NCBI GenBank assembly: GCA_030949825.1
Contig: JAUZSC010000008.1
Coordinates: 124,001 to 188,000, forward strand
Source: Sulfurimonas sp.
GTDB taxonomy: Bacteria; Campylobacterota; Campylobacteria; Campylobacterales; Sulfurimonadaceae
Direction of reading: 5' to 3'
DNA: 64,000 bases
Shown: piece by piece, positions 46,514-57,124 of the stretch
Numbering within the stretch: position 1 is the stretch's first letter
Layout of the letters: each line of letters opens with the position of its first letter
Translations under genes and position numbers: made by a program
Notes under the pieces: generated by a model
Seen by the model: the letters and a program-made list of their open reading frames with translations, nothing else
What the model was told of the DNA's origin: nothing
The model's database searches: none

Positions 46514-46629
46514 TTTGGGTGTTTCGGGTGTGAAAAAATGAAAAAAATATTTTATAGAAAAAAGCTACGCTAGTTCTACTCTAAACTTTTTTATTTTTTT
46601 TTGTAAAACTCACACCCGAAACACCCAAA
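46514..46629. repeat. 20-bp perfect inverted repeat around AT-rich spacer
   Basis: tttgggtgtttcgggtgtga (46514-46533) vs tcacacccgaaacacccaaa (46610-46629). Confidence 0.85.
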
Positions 46630-46831
46630 AATTGAGAGTGGTAATTCTACAGAAAAAAAAATATAGTCTATAGTTTTTTACTCTTAAGTGAAGCTCGAAG
46701 TTTTTTGAGCAGTTTCTGTATGAATTTTGAGAGATTTTGTGTGTTTTTTTTTATTGAAGTATCACGGAGTTTTAGTTGAGAAAAAAGTGAGCAGATATTT
46801 CTATCTATTCACTTTGAGGTTTTGATATAAA

Positions 46832-48518
46832 TTAAGCAGATAATGACTCCAACTGATTACGAATATCATCTTGATTGACTTTACCAAACTTAAGGTAATA
46901 GCGACTTGTTATCTCTGTAGATTTATGACCTAAACACTTTGAGACTGTAGATATTGGAATACCTTTTTCTATAGATATACTGGCAAATGTCGCTCTCGAC
47001 TGATACATCACTATTTTTGGTAGATGTAGTCTCTCTAACATAGGTTTATAACTGATGTTACGATAATCTAAATTATAAAATTCTTAAGAATGCTACAATT
47101 TCACGCAACCATCAATTCCCCAACTTTTGCATAAGCTACTTTTAGAGCCTCAAGATAGATTTTTTCCTTAATAGCAAAGTGATTCATTTTATAATTTAAG
47201 CGAAGTTTTTCTAGTTTGATAAAACCACGTACTGCTAAGTGTATATGATTCCTTTGTGATGTTTCAACTTTTGTAGGAGAATGTTCTATTTTGAGGTTTT
47301 GCTTGAGTGATTTGTGATATTCCTCTACTTTCCACCGTCTTTTGTAGATTTTGAGTACTTCATTGAAAGATAAGTCTATATCATTTGTAACAAGATACAG
47401 ATAAATAGATTCGCCATCATCGCCGTTTTTGACAACTTGCTTGATAAGTCTTAGAGGTTTCTTATAACCTTCAAGATATACCAAACGGCTACTACCACCC
47501 TCTATATCTATGCTTGAGATATTAACATATTTTCCATTATTTCTTTCTTCTAAAGTGAATGCTACTTTTCTATTACTTTTTATTGGACATACAAATTTCT
47601 TTTTGAGTTCTTCTTCTATAAACACCAAGTTCTTGGTGCTTGCAAACCATTTATCAAAGAGTATATATTTGAATTTGACTTCATTATGATAGTATAAAAT
47701 ATTTAGTTTGTCTTGCATTATTTCATTTTTTGTGTAGAGAGATTTCTTCACATGTTTTTGATATTCCTCATTCCATATCTCTTCTGTCTTTGTGATAATC
47801 TCATATCCCAAAGGTATAGATATACCACTAGCATCTGTATAATGAAAATTTAGCATCAAGATGCCTTTCTCCATTCTTTGGGATACATGATCATAGTGCC
47901 AGCAAACAATATCATTTATGTTTGTCTATGGCTTATGCATAAGCATATCATCTATTATAATGCAACCGCTATCTTCATTTTCATAAGTTCTTAAAAATGG
48001 TTTTATTGATTTCCACAATCGCTTGTCGTCATCGAGAGAGTCATTTAGTAATAAATGTTTAGTAAAGACATCGTGGCTCTTACCTGTAATCTTTGAAAGC
48101 TTGGTCATCTCTATTTTTCCAAATGAACTTAGTGTGAAATTGATGTATATATCTTGTAGTTGCTGCATGCCTTAGTTAAGCACTTTTAGTGCCTATAAAA
48201 TTTTCAATGTTACTTTTTGTAAATTTATGAATTTTGATTATCGTAACATCAGTTTATAATATGTATCTGCTATTGACCTAGTATCACTGTAATAACTACC
48301 AGTTCTAGGGTTTATAAAAACATAGTCATAGCTTGATAGAGTTTTATATTTTAGTAAAACATCTGCTAACTCTTTAACCATAGGTACACTTCTCACTTCA
48401 TCTGTTTTAGTAACATCAAGAACTCCCTTTCTAATAGAGGTTGCGAATGTTATCAAATTATTTTCAAAGTTTATGTTCTCCCAAGTTAGGCTAGCTATCT
48501 CCCCTACTCGTGCCCCTG
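46832..48518 (-). pseudogene. tyrosine recombinase/phage integrase remnant, split by IS4-like element and truncated at its N-terminus
   Basis: AGARVGEIASLTWENINF...(IS)...LERLHLPKIVMYQSRATFASISIEKGIPISTVSKCLGHKSTEITSRYY; removing the IS plus one TSD gives DTYYKPMLERL in frame. Confidence 0.88.
47051..48253 (-). mobile_element. IS4-superfamily-like insertion sequence, 1203 bp, transposase in two frames (47101-47874; 47926-48168)
   Basis: 18-bp TIR actgatgttacgataatc at both ends; 5-bp TSD ttata; YKRRWKVEEYHKSLKQN (YREK-type motif). Confidence 0.85.
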
Positions 48519-48552
48519 CCCCCTGTGTCAGGATAATTCTCCGAGAGTTATG
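48519..48552. mobile_element. remnant of an IS3-family terminal end
   Basis: ccccctgtgtcaggataattctccga nearly matches the IS3 left end at 56428 and 63178. Confidence 0.6.
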
Positions 48553-48760
48553 AGTATGAGGACATATCTACAATAGAACTAGGAGATATTTTAATTATAC
48601 AAGTTAAAGACAGTGTTGTAGTTTCCTATCAAATCAAGGCGCTGATGTGAATCATAGTGAAAGTTTGAAGTTTACTTATACTTAGTAATCACAAAAACGA
48701 CATGACCTTGCATTAGCATATATTACAATACTACTTCAAAGAGAAAAAAAGGAGTTAGAA

Positions 48761-49066
48761 ATGAATAAGAAAAGCTTGATGGCAATGTGGAATGACATGA
48801 AATTAGTTGTGCTCATGTTGACAGATTACATAAGGGAAGATTATATAAATATTCCTACGAATACAGTTGCTGCTATTGCAGTGATGCTCATCTACATAAT
48901 TAGCCCTATAGACTTTATACCGGATTTTATTCTTGGTCTTGGTTTTATAGATGATTTTATAGTTATAAAAATAGTTTTAATGTTCGTGAAAAAAGATTTA
49001 GAACAATACGAGCTATGGAGAAACAAACAAAAAAAAAGGAGCTACAAATGTTTAAAAAGTTTCTAG
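48761..49066 (+). CDS. DUF1232 (YkvA-like) small membrane protein
   Basis: IYIISPIDFIPDFILGLGFIDDFIVIK. Confidence 0.8.
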   Translation: MNKKSLMAMWNDMKLVVLMLTDYIREDYINIPTNTVAAIAVMLIYIISPIDFIPDFILGLGFIDDFIVIKIVLMFVKKDLEQYELWRNKQKKRSYKCLKSF

Positions 49067-49218
49067 CAGATACACGGATCACACGTATTATGATATTTTC
49101 AATATTTGTAAAAGACTCTGACAAGTATATAGACAAAGAACTAGACAAAATACCTGCTAGTGAGTTGTTAAACTGGGTTGGTAGTGAGCTAAAGGAAACA
49201 ATAAAAAGAAAGGAGTGA
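49048..49218 (+). CDS. hypothetical small protein (56 aa from internal ATG of ORF 49015-49218)
   Basis: RBS aaaagga before ATG 49048; lies between two DUF1232 genes. Confidence 0.5.
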   Translation: MFKKFLADTRITRIMIFSIFVKDSDKYIDKELDKIPASELLNWVGSELKETIKRKE

Positions 49219-49310
49219 TTTACAATAAGAGTTTTTAACTTGACAACAAACCTCACTATATCTTTACACGTATTATAGTATAATACTGAACTAAATTATA
49301 AGGACAACAA

Positions 49311-49709
49311 ATGAACTTAACAAAAGAACAACTAGAGAAGGCTAAAAAACAGTTTGAAGAAGATATAAAGAATGTAGATGAAGATGATGTTCAATACGCA
49401 TCAAAAAAAGGTACTACAAAAATTAATGGAATGGAAAATAGTATCCCCAGTGTTTTATTAAAAATGTGGGATGACATTAAACTTATGATTGAATTGTTAA
49501 CAGATTATATCAAAGGTAATTACAAAGAAGTACCATGGAATATTATTGCTGCTATAACTGGGGCAATTATTTATTTTGTTTCACCAATAGATGTTATACC
49601 TGATTTTATTCCAGTTGTTGGGTATCTCGATGACGCAGCAGTAATTAAACTTGCTCTTAATTTTTCGCAGGATGATCTTAATAAATATGCAAAATGGAAA
49701 AATATTTAG
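49311..49709 (+). CDS. DUF1232 (YkvA-like) membrane protein, paralogue
   Basis: IYFVSPIDVIPDFIPVVGYLDDAAVIKLAL. Confidence 0.85.
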   Translation: MNLTKEQLEKAKKQFEEDIKNVDEDDVQYASKKGTTKINGMENSIPSVLLKMWDDIKLMIELLTDYIKGNYKEVPWNIIAAITGAIIYFVSPIDVIPDFIPVVGYLDDAAVIKLALNFSQDDLNKYAKWKNI

Positions 49710-49814
49710 TTTATAAGGGATATTTAATCTATAGCATGAATAAAATCAAATACTAGTATAGCAATATATAATATTTTTAGTCCTATGTTGAGATTAGTTT
49801 AAAGGATAAAAGAG

Positions 49815-50402
49815 ATGAAAAAAATAATATTTGTAATAAATTTACTAATTGCTGTAGTATGTAGTGATAATACTATCTATCAAAGGGATGGAATTATATA
49901 CAACAATTTTAGTGATTTAGACAAAGTCTCAAAAAACAACTTTAATGATCAAATGACAATAATAAAGAGAAAAGCTTGCGCAAGTTTAGTAAATCCAAGA
50001 CTAAGCAGTATGAATGCTGAAATAAAAGCAATATGTATTTTCTTTAAAGATGAAACCCCAATTGTAACGGGGGGAGGAGGTTCATTATTACTTCTTGTGT
50101 TATCTGGCTTCACAGCTGTAATGGGCGATAAGAATGATGATAGTTGTATGAGTAGACCTGATGTCAAGTTAATAGTTGAAAAATATAAAGATGAATATGA
50201 GAAAGATATAGCTATTAACTTTACGACATGTAAAATGAGAGTGATAGATCTTGATATTGATGAATGGGATGAGAATACTTTCAGTTCTGGAAAATCGAGA
50301 GATATAGAAGTTAAAATGGTTGTCAATGAAAAAAAGATGACAATTGATGATGAAGAGTGTTCCAAAGAAAGATTCAATCCAGAAATAGAAGTTGAGGAGT
50401 GA
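49815..50402 (+). CDS. hypothetical exported/membrane protein
   Basis: Signal peptide MKKIIFVINLLIAVVC; hydrophobic GGGGSLLLLVLSGFTAVMG. Confidence 0.6.
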   Translation: MKKIIFVINLLIAVVCSDNTIYQRDGIIYNNFSDLDKVSKNNFNDQMTIIKRKACASLVNPRLSSMNAEIKAICIFFKDETPIVTGGGGSLLLLVLSGFTAVMGDKNDDSCMSRPDVKLIVEKYKDEYEKDIAINFTTCKMRVIDLDIDEWDENTFSSGKSRDIEVKMVVNEKKMTIDDEECSKERFNPEIEVEE

Positions 50403-50629
50403 AATACAAATTCATATTTATGATAGAAACAGTTGTAAAAGAATTAGGAATAGGAATGAAAAAAATTTAAACTTGAAACTAAGTACCATTCTAATGGCAA
50501 AGTATTTGTCGCTAAAGTAAAAAAAATATTAACAGACTAAAAGATACTTGTATACCTCAAACAGTTGCAAACATATACGAGATATTAAAATGTCATTTGG
50601 CTATAATTTAAAATTAAAGGAAAATATAA

Positions 50630-52261
50630 ATGGAAAATATAAATTTATTTATTAAAGAGAATGTAAAAGACATAGGTGACTCTGTATATATTGCACCTAA
50701 CATCCCAGAAAAGAAATTAAACAATGCAATTAAAGCTTTTAAGTGTGAAAATTTTTATGAATCAATTTTAGCTATTCAAGATGCTACTGTATTTGGAAGT
50801 GCAAAAGAAGGTTTTGTTTTTACCGGTAAAAAGATGATTCATCATGAATATGGTGAATTTATTTATTCTGAAATAGAATCAGTTGAGTATATTGCAGATA
50901 AAAAAGTTGACGATGATAATAATAAAGAAAAAGTAGAAAAACATATTGTTATATCAAAAGATAATAAAAAATATAAATTTGAATATCTTATTGGTATTGA
51001 TGAAGAAAAATTAACAATTTTTTTAAATAGAATAATTACAGAATTTGAAGATTACAAAGAAGAAGACCAACTTAAAATAATATCTGAAATGTCTGATGAA
51101 TTAAAGATATCGTATTTAAAAATTATAATAAATATGACATTTATTGATGATGAAAAAATTGATGAAAAAGAATTAGCTGAGTTATTTTTACTTATGACAA
51201 GACTTAACCTAGATAAAGAATCAAGATTTTCAGTAAGAGCATATATTACTGAAATATCAAAAGAAAATATACAGTCTATAAAAGGTTTACTAGAAATTAT
51301 TAAAAATAATTCTGAAGCTAGCCATCATCGATCATTAATGATTTCACTTGCTAAAGATTTAATAAATGTTTACTTCAGTACCAAAGATACTACAAATAGA
51401 GATTTTAAATTTTTAGATGAAAATAAAAATTTATTTGAATTATCAGATGATGAAATTAATTTAGCTTATGAGACTGTAGAAAACGACTATAAACTGTTAA
51501 CAGAAGATTTAGATGATGATGCTATAAAGAAAAATGCAAAAAAATTAGCATCGACAGCAGCAGCAGCAGGTGCACCATTAGCTGCTGTTTATATTTCAGG
51601 TTCAGTTATTGGAATGTCAGCAGCAGGAATGACATCTGGACTCGCAACTCTTGGTATGGGAATGGGGATGACTGGAGGTTTAGCTGTTATTGGTATTATT
51701 GGTGTTTTATCATACAAAGGTGTGCAACACATAACAGGAGCGAATGAATTAGATAAATATAAAACTAGAGAGTTAATGCTTCATGATGTAATAAAACAAA
51801 CTCAAAAAACAATTTCATTAATCATTGATGATGTAAATTATATAGTTCAAAAATTAAATGATACTATGTTAAATCATAGTGACCAAACAGAAAAAATCAA
51901 AAAACTTACTTATATGATGGCTCAATTTCAAGGAGCTTTAAAAAGTGTTGATAATAAAGCAAGTATATATCAGAATACAGCTAATAGACTTCACAACCCT
52001 AAAGTTTTAGATGAAGAAAGGTTTAAATCTTTAACTGAAGAGCCAACAAAAAAACCATTATATGATTTTGTTATTGTAAATTATGAGTTAAAAATGATTG
52101 AAACCGACAATGAAAAAGTTGAAAATCTTGTTTTAAAAGAAGATGTGACAACAGAAGTATTAGATAAAATGTCAGAAATATTTAAAGCCTTAGGTTATTT
52201 TGACATGGATAATATTTTAAAATCAAAAGCTTCTGGAATGATAAAAGGTATCTTTGGATGA
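50630..52261 (+). CDS. uncharacterised protein: PH-like N-terminus, TerB-like helical region, Gly/Ala-rich TM hairpin, coiled C-terminus
   Basis: 543 aa; GFVFTGKKMIHHEYGEFIYSEIESVEYI (PH-like), INMTFIDDEKIDEKELAELFLLMTRLNL (TerB-like), GSVIGMSAAGMTSGLATLGMGMGMTGGLAVIGIIGVL. Confidence 0.75.
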   Translation: MENINLFIKENVKDIGDSVYIAPNIPEKKLNNAIKAFKCENFYESILAIQDATVFGSAKEGFVFTGKKMIHHEYGEFIYSEIESVEYIADKKVDDDNNKEKVEKHIVISKDNKKYKFEYLIGIDEEKLTIFLNRIITEFEDYKEEDQLKIISEMSDELKISYLKIIINMTFIDDEKIDEKELAELFLLMTRLNLDKESRFSVRAYITEISKENIQSIKGLLEIIKNNSEASHHRSLMISLAKDLINVYFSTKDTTNRDFKFLDENKNLFELSDDEINLAYETVENDYKLLTEDLDDDAIKKNAKKLASTAAAAGAPLAAVYISGSVIGMSAAGMTSGLATLGMGMGMTGGLAVIGIIGVLSYKGVQHITGANELDKYKTRELMLHDVIKQTQKTISLIIDDVNYIVQKLNDTMLNHSDQTEKIKKLTYMMAQFQGALKSVDNKASIYQNTANRLHNPKVLDEERFKSLTEEPTKKPLYDFVIVNYELKMIETDNEKVENLVLKEDVTTEVLDKMSEIFKALGYFDMDNILKSKASGMIKGIFG

Positions 52262-53769
52262 AACAAGATTATTTAAAAGATGAAGGAAATACTTTAAGAG
52301 TACAAAAGCATCAATTAAATAATACAGATGATAAATTATCTGAAGTTGACAGTATATTGTCAGGTTTACAAAAAGAGCAGTCAAGTAATAATGAATCTCT
52401 TGACGATATGATGGCTAGTATGGAAAGTTTATTGCAAAATAGTTCATCTGTAGTTTCAGCTGAAACTGCAGATGAAAATATAATGCTTATTGAAAATGAA
52501 TTAAATTGTAATATGGATAGACAAAATATATCATTAGTATCTGAAATAGACCATATACAATTAAATGAAAATTCAACTTGGGAAGACTATACAAAGGCAA
52601 TAGAAGATTATGGCTTTAAGCATAATTTAGATTTAAAAGAAGACCCATTTAAACACTTAATGACAAAATCTCAACAAGTAGAACTTCAAAAACGAATAAA
52701 AGATGACTTTACTCTTAAAAATGCTAATTGTGACAAATATGATTATATGATGGCTGGAACATGTGGGGTAATTGGTGGGCTAATTGATATTTTATTTGTG
52801 GGTGCTCCAGGAGATAGTAAACTAGGTGATATTGCAGATAATCAAGTAAATGAAATAACAGAAAAATTTGCAGAATTTGTAGGGTGGAATAAAGACAAAG
52901 CAGTTGAAAAAGGAAAAAATACAACAGCAAGTGCGATAGGATATTTAGAGGGTAAGTTTAAAATTAACTATGACCAAGCAACAACACATGCAACAGATGG
53001 TGCAGTTAATAATTTATCTTTAAAGAACCATCATTTGAAAAGCTTAGGACACTCTCCTGACTTAATAGGCTTATTTTTCTCAATATTAAATCAATTTACA
53101 AGTACATCAACTTTTGTAAGCAATGGAAAAATAATAACTATTGATACAAAAACATTTGATTTACAAGGTAATGATTTTGTATCTAAAGTTTTTTGTGGTT
53201 TTGCTAATTGGTTTGGACATATCATGTCTGATTGGTCTGGTTCATCAGGAACAGTAGGACAAGGTGGAAGAGGAACAGGAGTGCCAATACCATTTTTTAA
53301 TTTATTCCAATTAATGAATTTTGGAGAATTTGGACAAAATAAACAAACTTTTGCAACAGTAACAGCAAAAGTTTTTGAAAATGGTTATGATACAAGACAT
53401 GCAATGGCAATGGCAATACCAGTTCTAACCACAGAACTATTAATTAGATTTATGTACACAATGAAAGCACACTTTTATCATGAAAAAGATTGGAAAGATT
53501 CCATTCCTAATGCTAATATTCCAGAATTGAGAAGAATGTTATTGGTTGGTCATGGAACACTTTGTTTAATTGATGGTGTTGATACTTATATCCGTTCGGG
53601 TGGAGAAATGGTTACATTTTTATCAAGAACAAATTTACTAGCATGGGCTAGATTTGGACAACTTGGATTAAAAGAGCTGAATGCTTGGTACAATTTAGGT
53701 GGTGTTGATGCTGATGCCATTGATATGTATTTAGATAAAGAGTATAAAAAAATACTAAATAAATATTAA
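52258..53769 (+). CDS. uncharacterised 503-aa protein, translationally coupled to the previous gene
   Basis: ATGA overlap; NANCDKYDYMMAGTCGVIGGLIDILFVGAPG...HHLKSLGHSPDLIGLFFSILNQFTSTSTF; no recognised enzyme motif. Confidence 0.75.
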   Translation: MKQDYLKDEGNTLRVQKHQLNNTDDKLSEVDSILSGLQKEQSSNNESLDDMMASMESLLQNSSSVVSAETADENIMLIENELNCNMDRQNISLVSEIDHIQLNENSTWEDYTKAIEDYGFKHNLDLKEDPFKHLMTKSQQVELQKRIKDDFTLKNANCDKYDYMMAGTCGVIGGLIDILFVGAPGDSKLGDIADNQVNEITEKFAEFVGWNKDKAVEKGKNTTASAIGYLEGKFKINYDQATTHATDGAVNNLSLKNHHLKSLGHSPDLIGLFFSILNQFTSTSTFVSNGKIITIDTKTFDLQGNDFVSKVFCGFANWFGHIMSDWSGSSGTVGQGGRGTGVPIPFFNLFQLMNFGEFGQNKQTFATVTAKVFENGYDTRHAMAMAIPVLTTELLIRFMYTMKAHFYHEKDWKDSIPNANIPELRRMLLVGHGTLCLIDGVDTYIRSGGEMVTFLSRTNLLAWARFGQLGLKELNAWYNLGGVDADAIDMYLDKEYKKILNKY

Positions 53770-53855
53770 TAATGAAGATTTAAATCTAAAGTTATTAGTA
53801 AATTCAAAAGAAAAGTTAAAATGAAAGATTTTAAGAATAGTACATAAGGCTCTAA

Positions 53856-54728
53856 ATGAAAAACCACGACACAATAGCAACAAGACTAGCCCAAATTCTA
53901 AACAAACTAAACTCAGGTGAAAGACTTGATGTCGAAGAGTTGGTAGAAGAGTTTGGAGTAACCAAGAGAACTATTCAAAGAGACCTCAATGAAAGACTAT
54001 CTTATCTACCTCTAAAAAAGCAAAATAATCTCTATTTCTTAGAAGAGTATTACTTAGGTAAGCTTAACTTTGATGACATGAAGAACTTTGCAGCTCTTAG
54101 TGGTATAAGGGAGTTATTTCCCTCCCTCCAAGAAAACTTCATTAAAGATATACTAGATGCTACCGTAAGTAAAGCCTACCTTATTAAAGGGCATAACTAT
54201 GAAGATATGAGTGACAAGACTTCAGAGTTTGAACTTACACAGAGTGCTATTCTCTTAAACAAACTCCTAGAGTTCACTTATAAAGATAAACCTAGAGTTA
54301 TCAAACCCTATAAGCTTATCAACTCTAAAGGTATTTGGTATCTTGCTGGTGTAGAGGGAGAGATACTTAAAACATTTTCATTTAGTAAAATAACTAAGCT
54401 TGTAGCTACGGAGATAGTATTTGATAGTGATGATAATATATTAGAAACTATTAAAGATGATGACAACATTTGGTTTAGTTCTAAGCAGATAGAAGTTGTT
54501 TTAAAAGTAGACTATGATGTAGCTGGTTACTTTACTAGAAGAAATATTCTACCAAATCAATTCATAATCAAAAAACTAGCAGATGGTGGACTACTTGTAT
54601 CTACTAAAGTGTCTTACGATGAAGAGATACTAAAGCTTGTACGATACTGGATTCCAAATGTAAGCATAGTTTCTCCAACTTATCTACAAGAAAAGCTAGA
54701 AGATGGTTTGAGAAAGTATCTGAAGTAA
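53856..54728 (+). CDS. HTH + WYL-domain transcriptional regulator
   Basis: RLDVEELVEEFGVTKRTIQRDLNERL (HTH); WYLAGVEGEILKTFSFSKITKL. Confidence 0.88.
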   Translation: MKNHDTIATRLAQILNKLNSGERLDVEELVEEFGVTKRTIQRDLNERLSYLPLKKQNNLYFLEEYYLGKLNFDDMKNFAALSGIRELFPSLQENFIKDILDATVSKAYLIKGHNYEDMSDKTSEFELTQSAILLNKLLEFTYKDKPRVIKPYKLINSKGIWYLAGVEGEILKTFSFSKITKLVATEIVFDSDDNILETIKDDDNIWFSSKQIEVVLKVDYDVAGYFTRRNILPNQFIIKKLADGGLLVSTKVSYDEEILKLVRYWIPNVSIVSPTYLQEKLEDGLRKYLK

Positions 54729-55009
54729 TGAAGAGAGCAAATGAGTTTAATCCAAAGTTCCTAAAACTTTTCAACGAGATAGAACTAAGAGACATAGTTA
54801 AATCAGCTTCAGCCTACGGTAATGATTGTCTTGTTGTCACAACTGAGGACTACTTCTTTGAATTAAGTGCAGATATAGGTAATGAAGTAGAAATATATTG
54901 TGAAAATAACACTAGCTTTGAAGCGAACAAACTTTCAAAAGAGGAGTTTCTTCACTTGTACAAGACTAGCCCCTTGAGCAAATTATCTTGTTTGAGTGTT
55001 AAAGAATAA
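54728..55009 (+). CDS. hypothetical protein coupled to WYL regulator
   Basis: 93 aa ORF, ATG overlaps upstream stop. Confidence 0.6.
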   Translation: MKRANEFNPKFLKLFNEIELRDIVKSASAYGNDCLVVTTEDYFFELSADIGNEVEIYCENNTSFEANKLSKEEFLHLYKTSPLSKLSCLSVKE

Positions 55010-55085
55010 ATAAACGACACCACCACGCCACTCAAAACGCTACACTTCAATAATTAAAATAAACCACATATACAAAGGAAATACA

Positions 55086-55955
55086 ATGTTTATGAACTTT
55101 AGAAGCTGTAGTTCTGATACTACATCATACCAAGAGACCGAAGAAAGACGAAAAGAGAGAGAAGCTCTCAAGCAAGAAAAAAAGGCAATGACTCGTAGAG
55201 AGAAGAAAGCTAAATACGGCTGGAGTTCCTACCATGCTAAGGCTGAGAAATTTGATATAAATCAAGAAGATAGCCTAATCTATAGAAGAAGAAAATCACA
55301 TAAGAATAACACTACGAAATCTAAACATAAAAGAGATATGAAATATTTTTATAAGTTTGAGGGAATATTTAAAAGATGGCTTAAAGAGAATATTGATAGA
55401 TTTAACTATAAACCTATTCCCAAGGAAGGTGGAGGTTATCACTTAGAAGGAATCATTAAAAACATTGAGTTTGGAGTTAGCGACTATGAGGTTTATCTTT
55501 CTTTTCTTTATTTTGGAGAGCCTGACTACTATGGAGATGATAATTGTTTTGATTTTTGCTATATGGCATATATCGGTAAAGAAAAGTACCATCCTCAAAA
55601 AGGTTTTTATGATGGAGATAGACCGGATGGCATATACACATATTTTCCAACGAGAGAAGCCTTATATATAAATGAAGTCTTTGAGTATGCGATTAGCTAT
55701 TGTAATGAAATGCTTGTGCCAGAAAATAGTTTATATCTAAATAGTTCATGTGGAATTACAAGTGCCATGATATATGCAAGCGATGAAAGCGACAAGAAAA
55801 ACAAGCGTGTTTACAGTGAAGAAGATGACTATATAAAAGAGCTAAGTCAAGAAGAGTGTCTTAAACTCTATAAAGATGACAAAGCCTATAAATATATAAA
55901 ATATGATTTGTTTGATAGGGCTAAAGAGCCTTTAATAAAATACAGAAGGAAGTAA
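55086..55955 (+). CDS. hypothetical protein of WYL cassette
   Basis: 289 aa ORF, basic N-terminus, DYYGDDNCFDFCYMAYIG core. Confidence 0.65.
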   Translation: MFMNFRSCSSDTTSYQETEERRKEREALKQEKKAMTRREKKAKYGWSSYHAKAEKFDINQEDSLIYRRRKSHKNNTTKSKHKRDMKYFYKFEGIFKRWLKENIDRFNYKPIPKEGGGYHLEGIIKNIEFGVSDYEVYLSFLYFGEPDYYGDDNCFDFCYMAYIGKEKYHPQKGFYDGDRPDGIYTYFPTREALYINEVFEYAISYCNEMLVPENSLYLNSSCGITSAMIYASDESDKKNKRVYSEEDDYIKELSQEECLKLYKDDKAYKYIKYDLFDRAKEPLIKYRRK

Positions 55956-56488
55956 AAACCATGTTTAAAGATACAATAGAAATACTAAACTTTACACTTG
56001 AGCTTATAAAAAACAAGCAAGTTAAACAGAAACCTGCTAAAGAGATTTATGACCTTTACACACATTTAAATGAGATGAAGAAAAAAATGAACTTACTTAT
56101 CCACTTTATGCAAAGGGATTGGAGAGAATACAATGAAGATACGCAACATGGCTCTCGTATGAAAAAGTGGGTAGTGTTTGTAAATCAAGAATTGTATGAT
56201 TATGTTGATAGTAAGTATATGATGTTTTGTAAGGTACTCAAACTTGAAAGAACTCCATTTCCATATGAAGGAGTGCTAACTATGAACTTCTTTAACAAGC
56301 GTCTCAATTGTAAGCTAAATAAATATTTGGATTTACCTGTATTTGATGATGAAATGACATTAACACTCTATAGTTTTAACTTTGTAGCACTAGAGCAAAC
56401 AGACTATGCTTCTGTAGACTACGAAATCCCCCTGTGTCAGGATAGTTGTCCGAAACTTATGATATAAATCTTAATAAGGAACAAGACA

Positions 56489-57124
56489 ATGAGATATAGT
56501 AAAGCATACAAAGAAAAAGCAGTAAAAAAAGTGTTGGAAATGAGAGACACCCAAACTATGGGAACAATAGCAAAAGGCTTAAATATCTCAAAAGCCACCC
56601 TGCACATATGGCTAAAAAATACTAAGGATACTCAAACAACAGATGGAGTGATAACACTTTCTGATAAGCTCCAAATCCTAAAAGAAAGCTACAGCATGAA
56701 CGATGAAGCACTCAGTGCTTACTGCAGAGAGAAAGGTCTATTTAAACATCAACTCCAAGAGTGGGAGAAGGACTTCCTTAAAGTCCATAAACCTGAAGAC
56801 TCTACCGCTAAGAAAGCCCTAGAGGAGGAGAGAAGTAAGAGTAAAGCCTTAGCCAAGGAGTTGCGACGAAAGGAAAAGGCTCTAGCAGAGACAGCAACAC
56901 TCTTAGTATTGCAAAAAGTTTCAAGCACTGTTGGAGGGAGAGGAAGTATGATACCTCTAGCAGTGCGAAAAGATATCTTAATCCTTGTTACACAAGCACA
57001 TACAGATGGAGCACCTTTTTATAAAATAGCCCCTATCGTAGGATGTTGCACGAGAACACTCAAAAGATGGCAAGCTAATGAGCAGGATAAGCAGAACCCA
57101 GCGAATAAACTTCGAACCAACTAA
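56489..57124 (+). CDS. IS3-family transposase OrfA (HTH)
   Basis: SKAYKEKAVKKVLEMRDTQTMGTIAKGLNISKATLHIWLKN; near-identical to 63239 ORF. Confidence 0.85.
   Translation: MRYSKAYKEKAVKKVLEMRDTQTMGTIAKGLNISKATLHIWLKNTKDTQTTDGVITLSDKLQILKESYSMNDEALSAYCREKGLFKHQLQEWEKDFLKVHKPEDSTAKKALEEERSKSKALAKELRRKEKALAETATLLVLQKVSSTVGGRGSMIPLAVRKDILILVTQAHTDGAPFYKIAPIVGCCTRTLKRWQANEQDKQNPANKLRTN

Noticed and set aside
48963-50377. Minus-strand ORFs 48963-49256 and 49949-50377
   Set aside because: Antisense to better-supported plus-strand ORFs with RBS and family motifs
50630-53769. Naming the operon as a specific published defence system
   Set aside because: Domain order is suggestive only; without HMM searches I cannot match it to a named system
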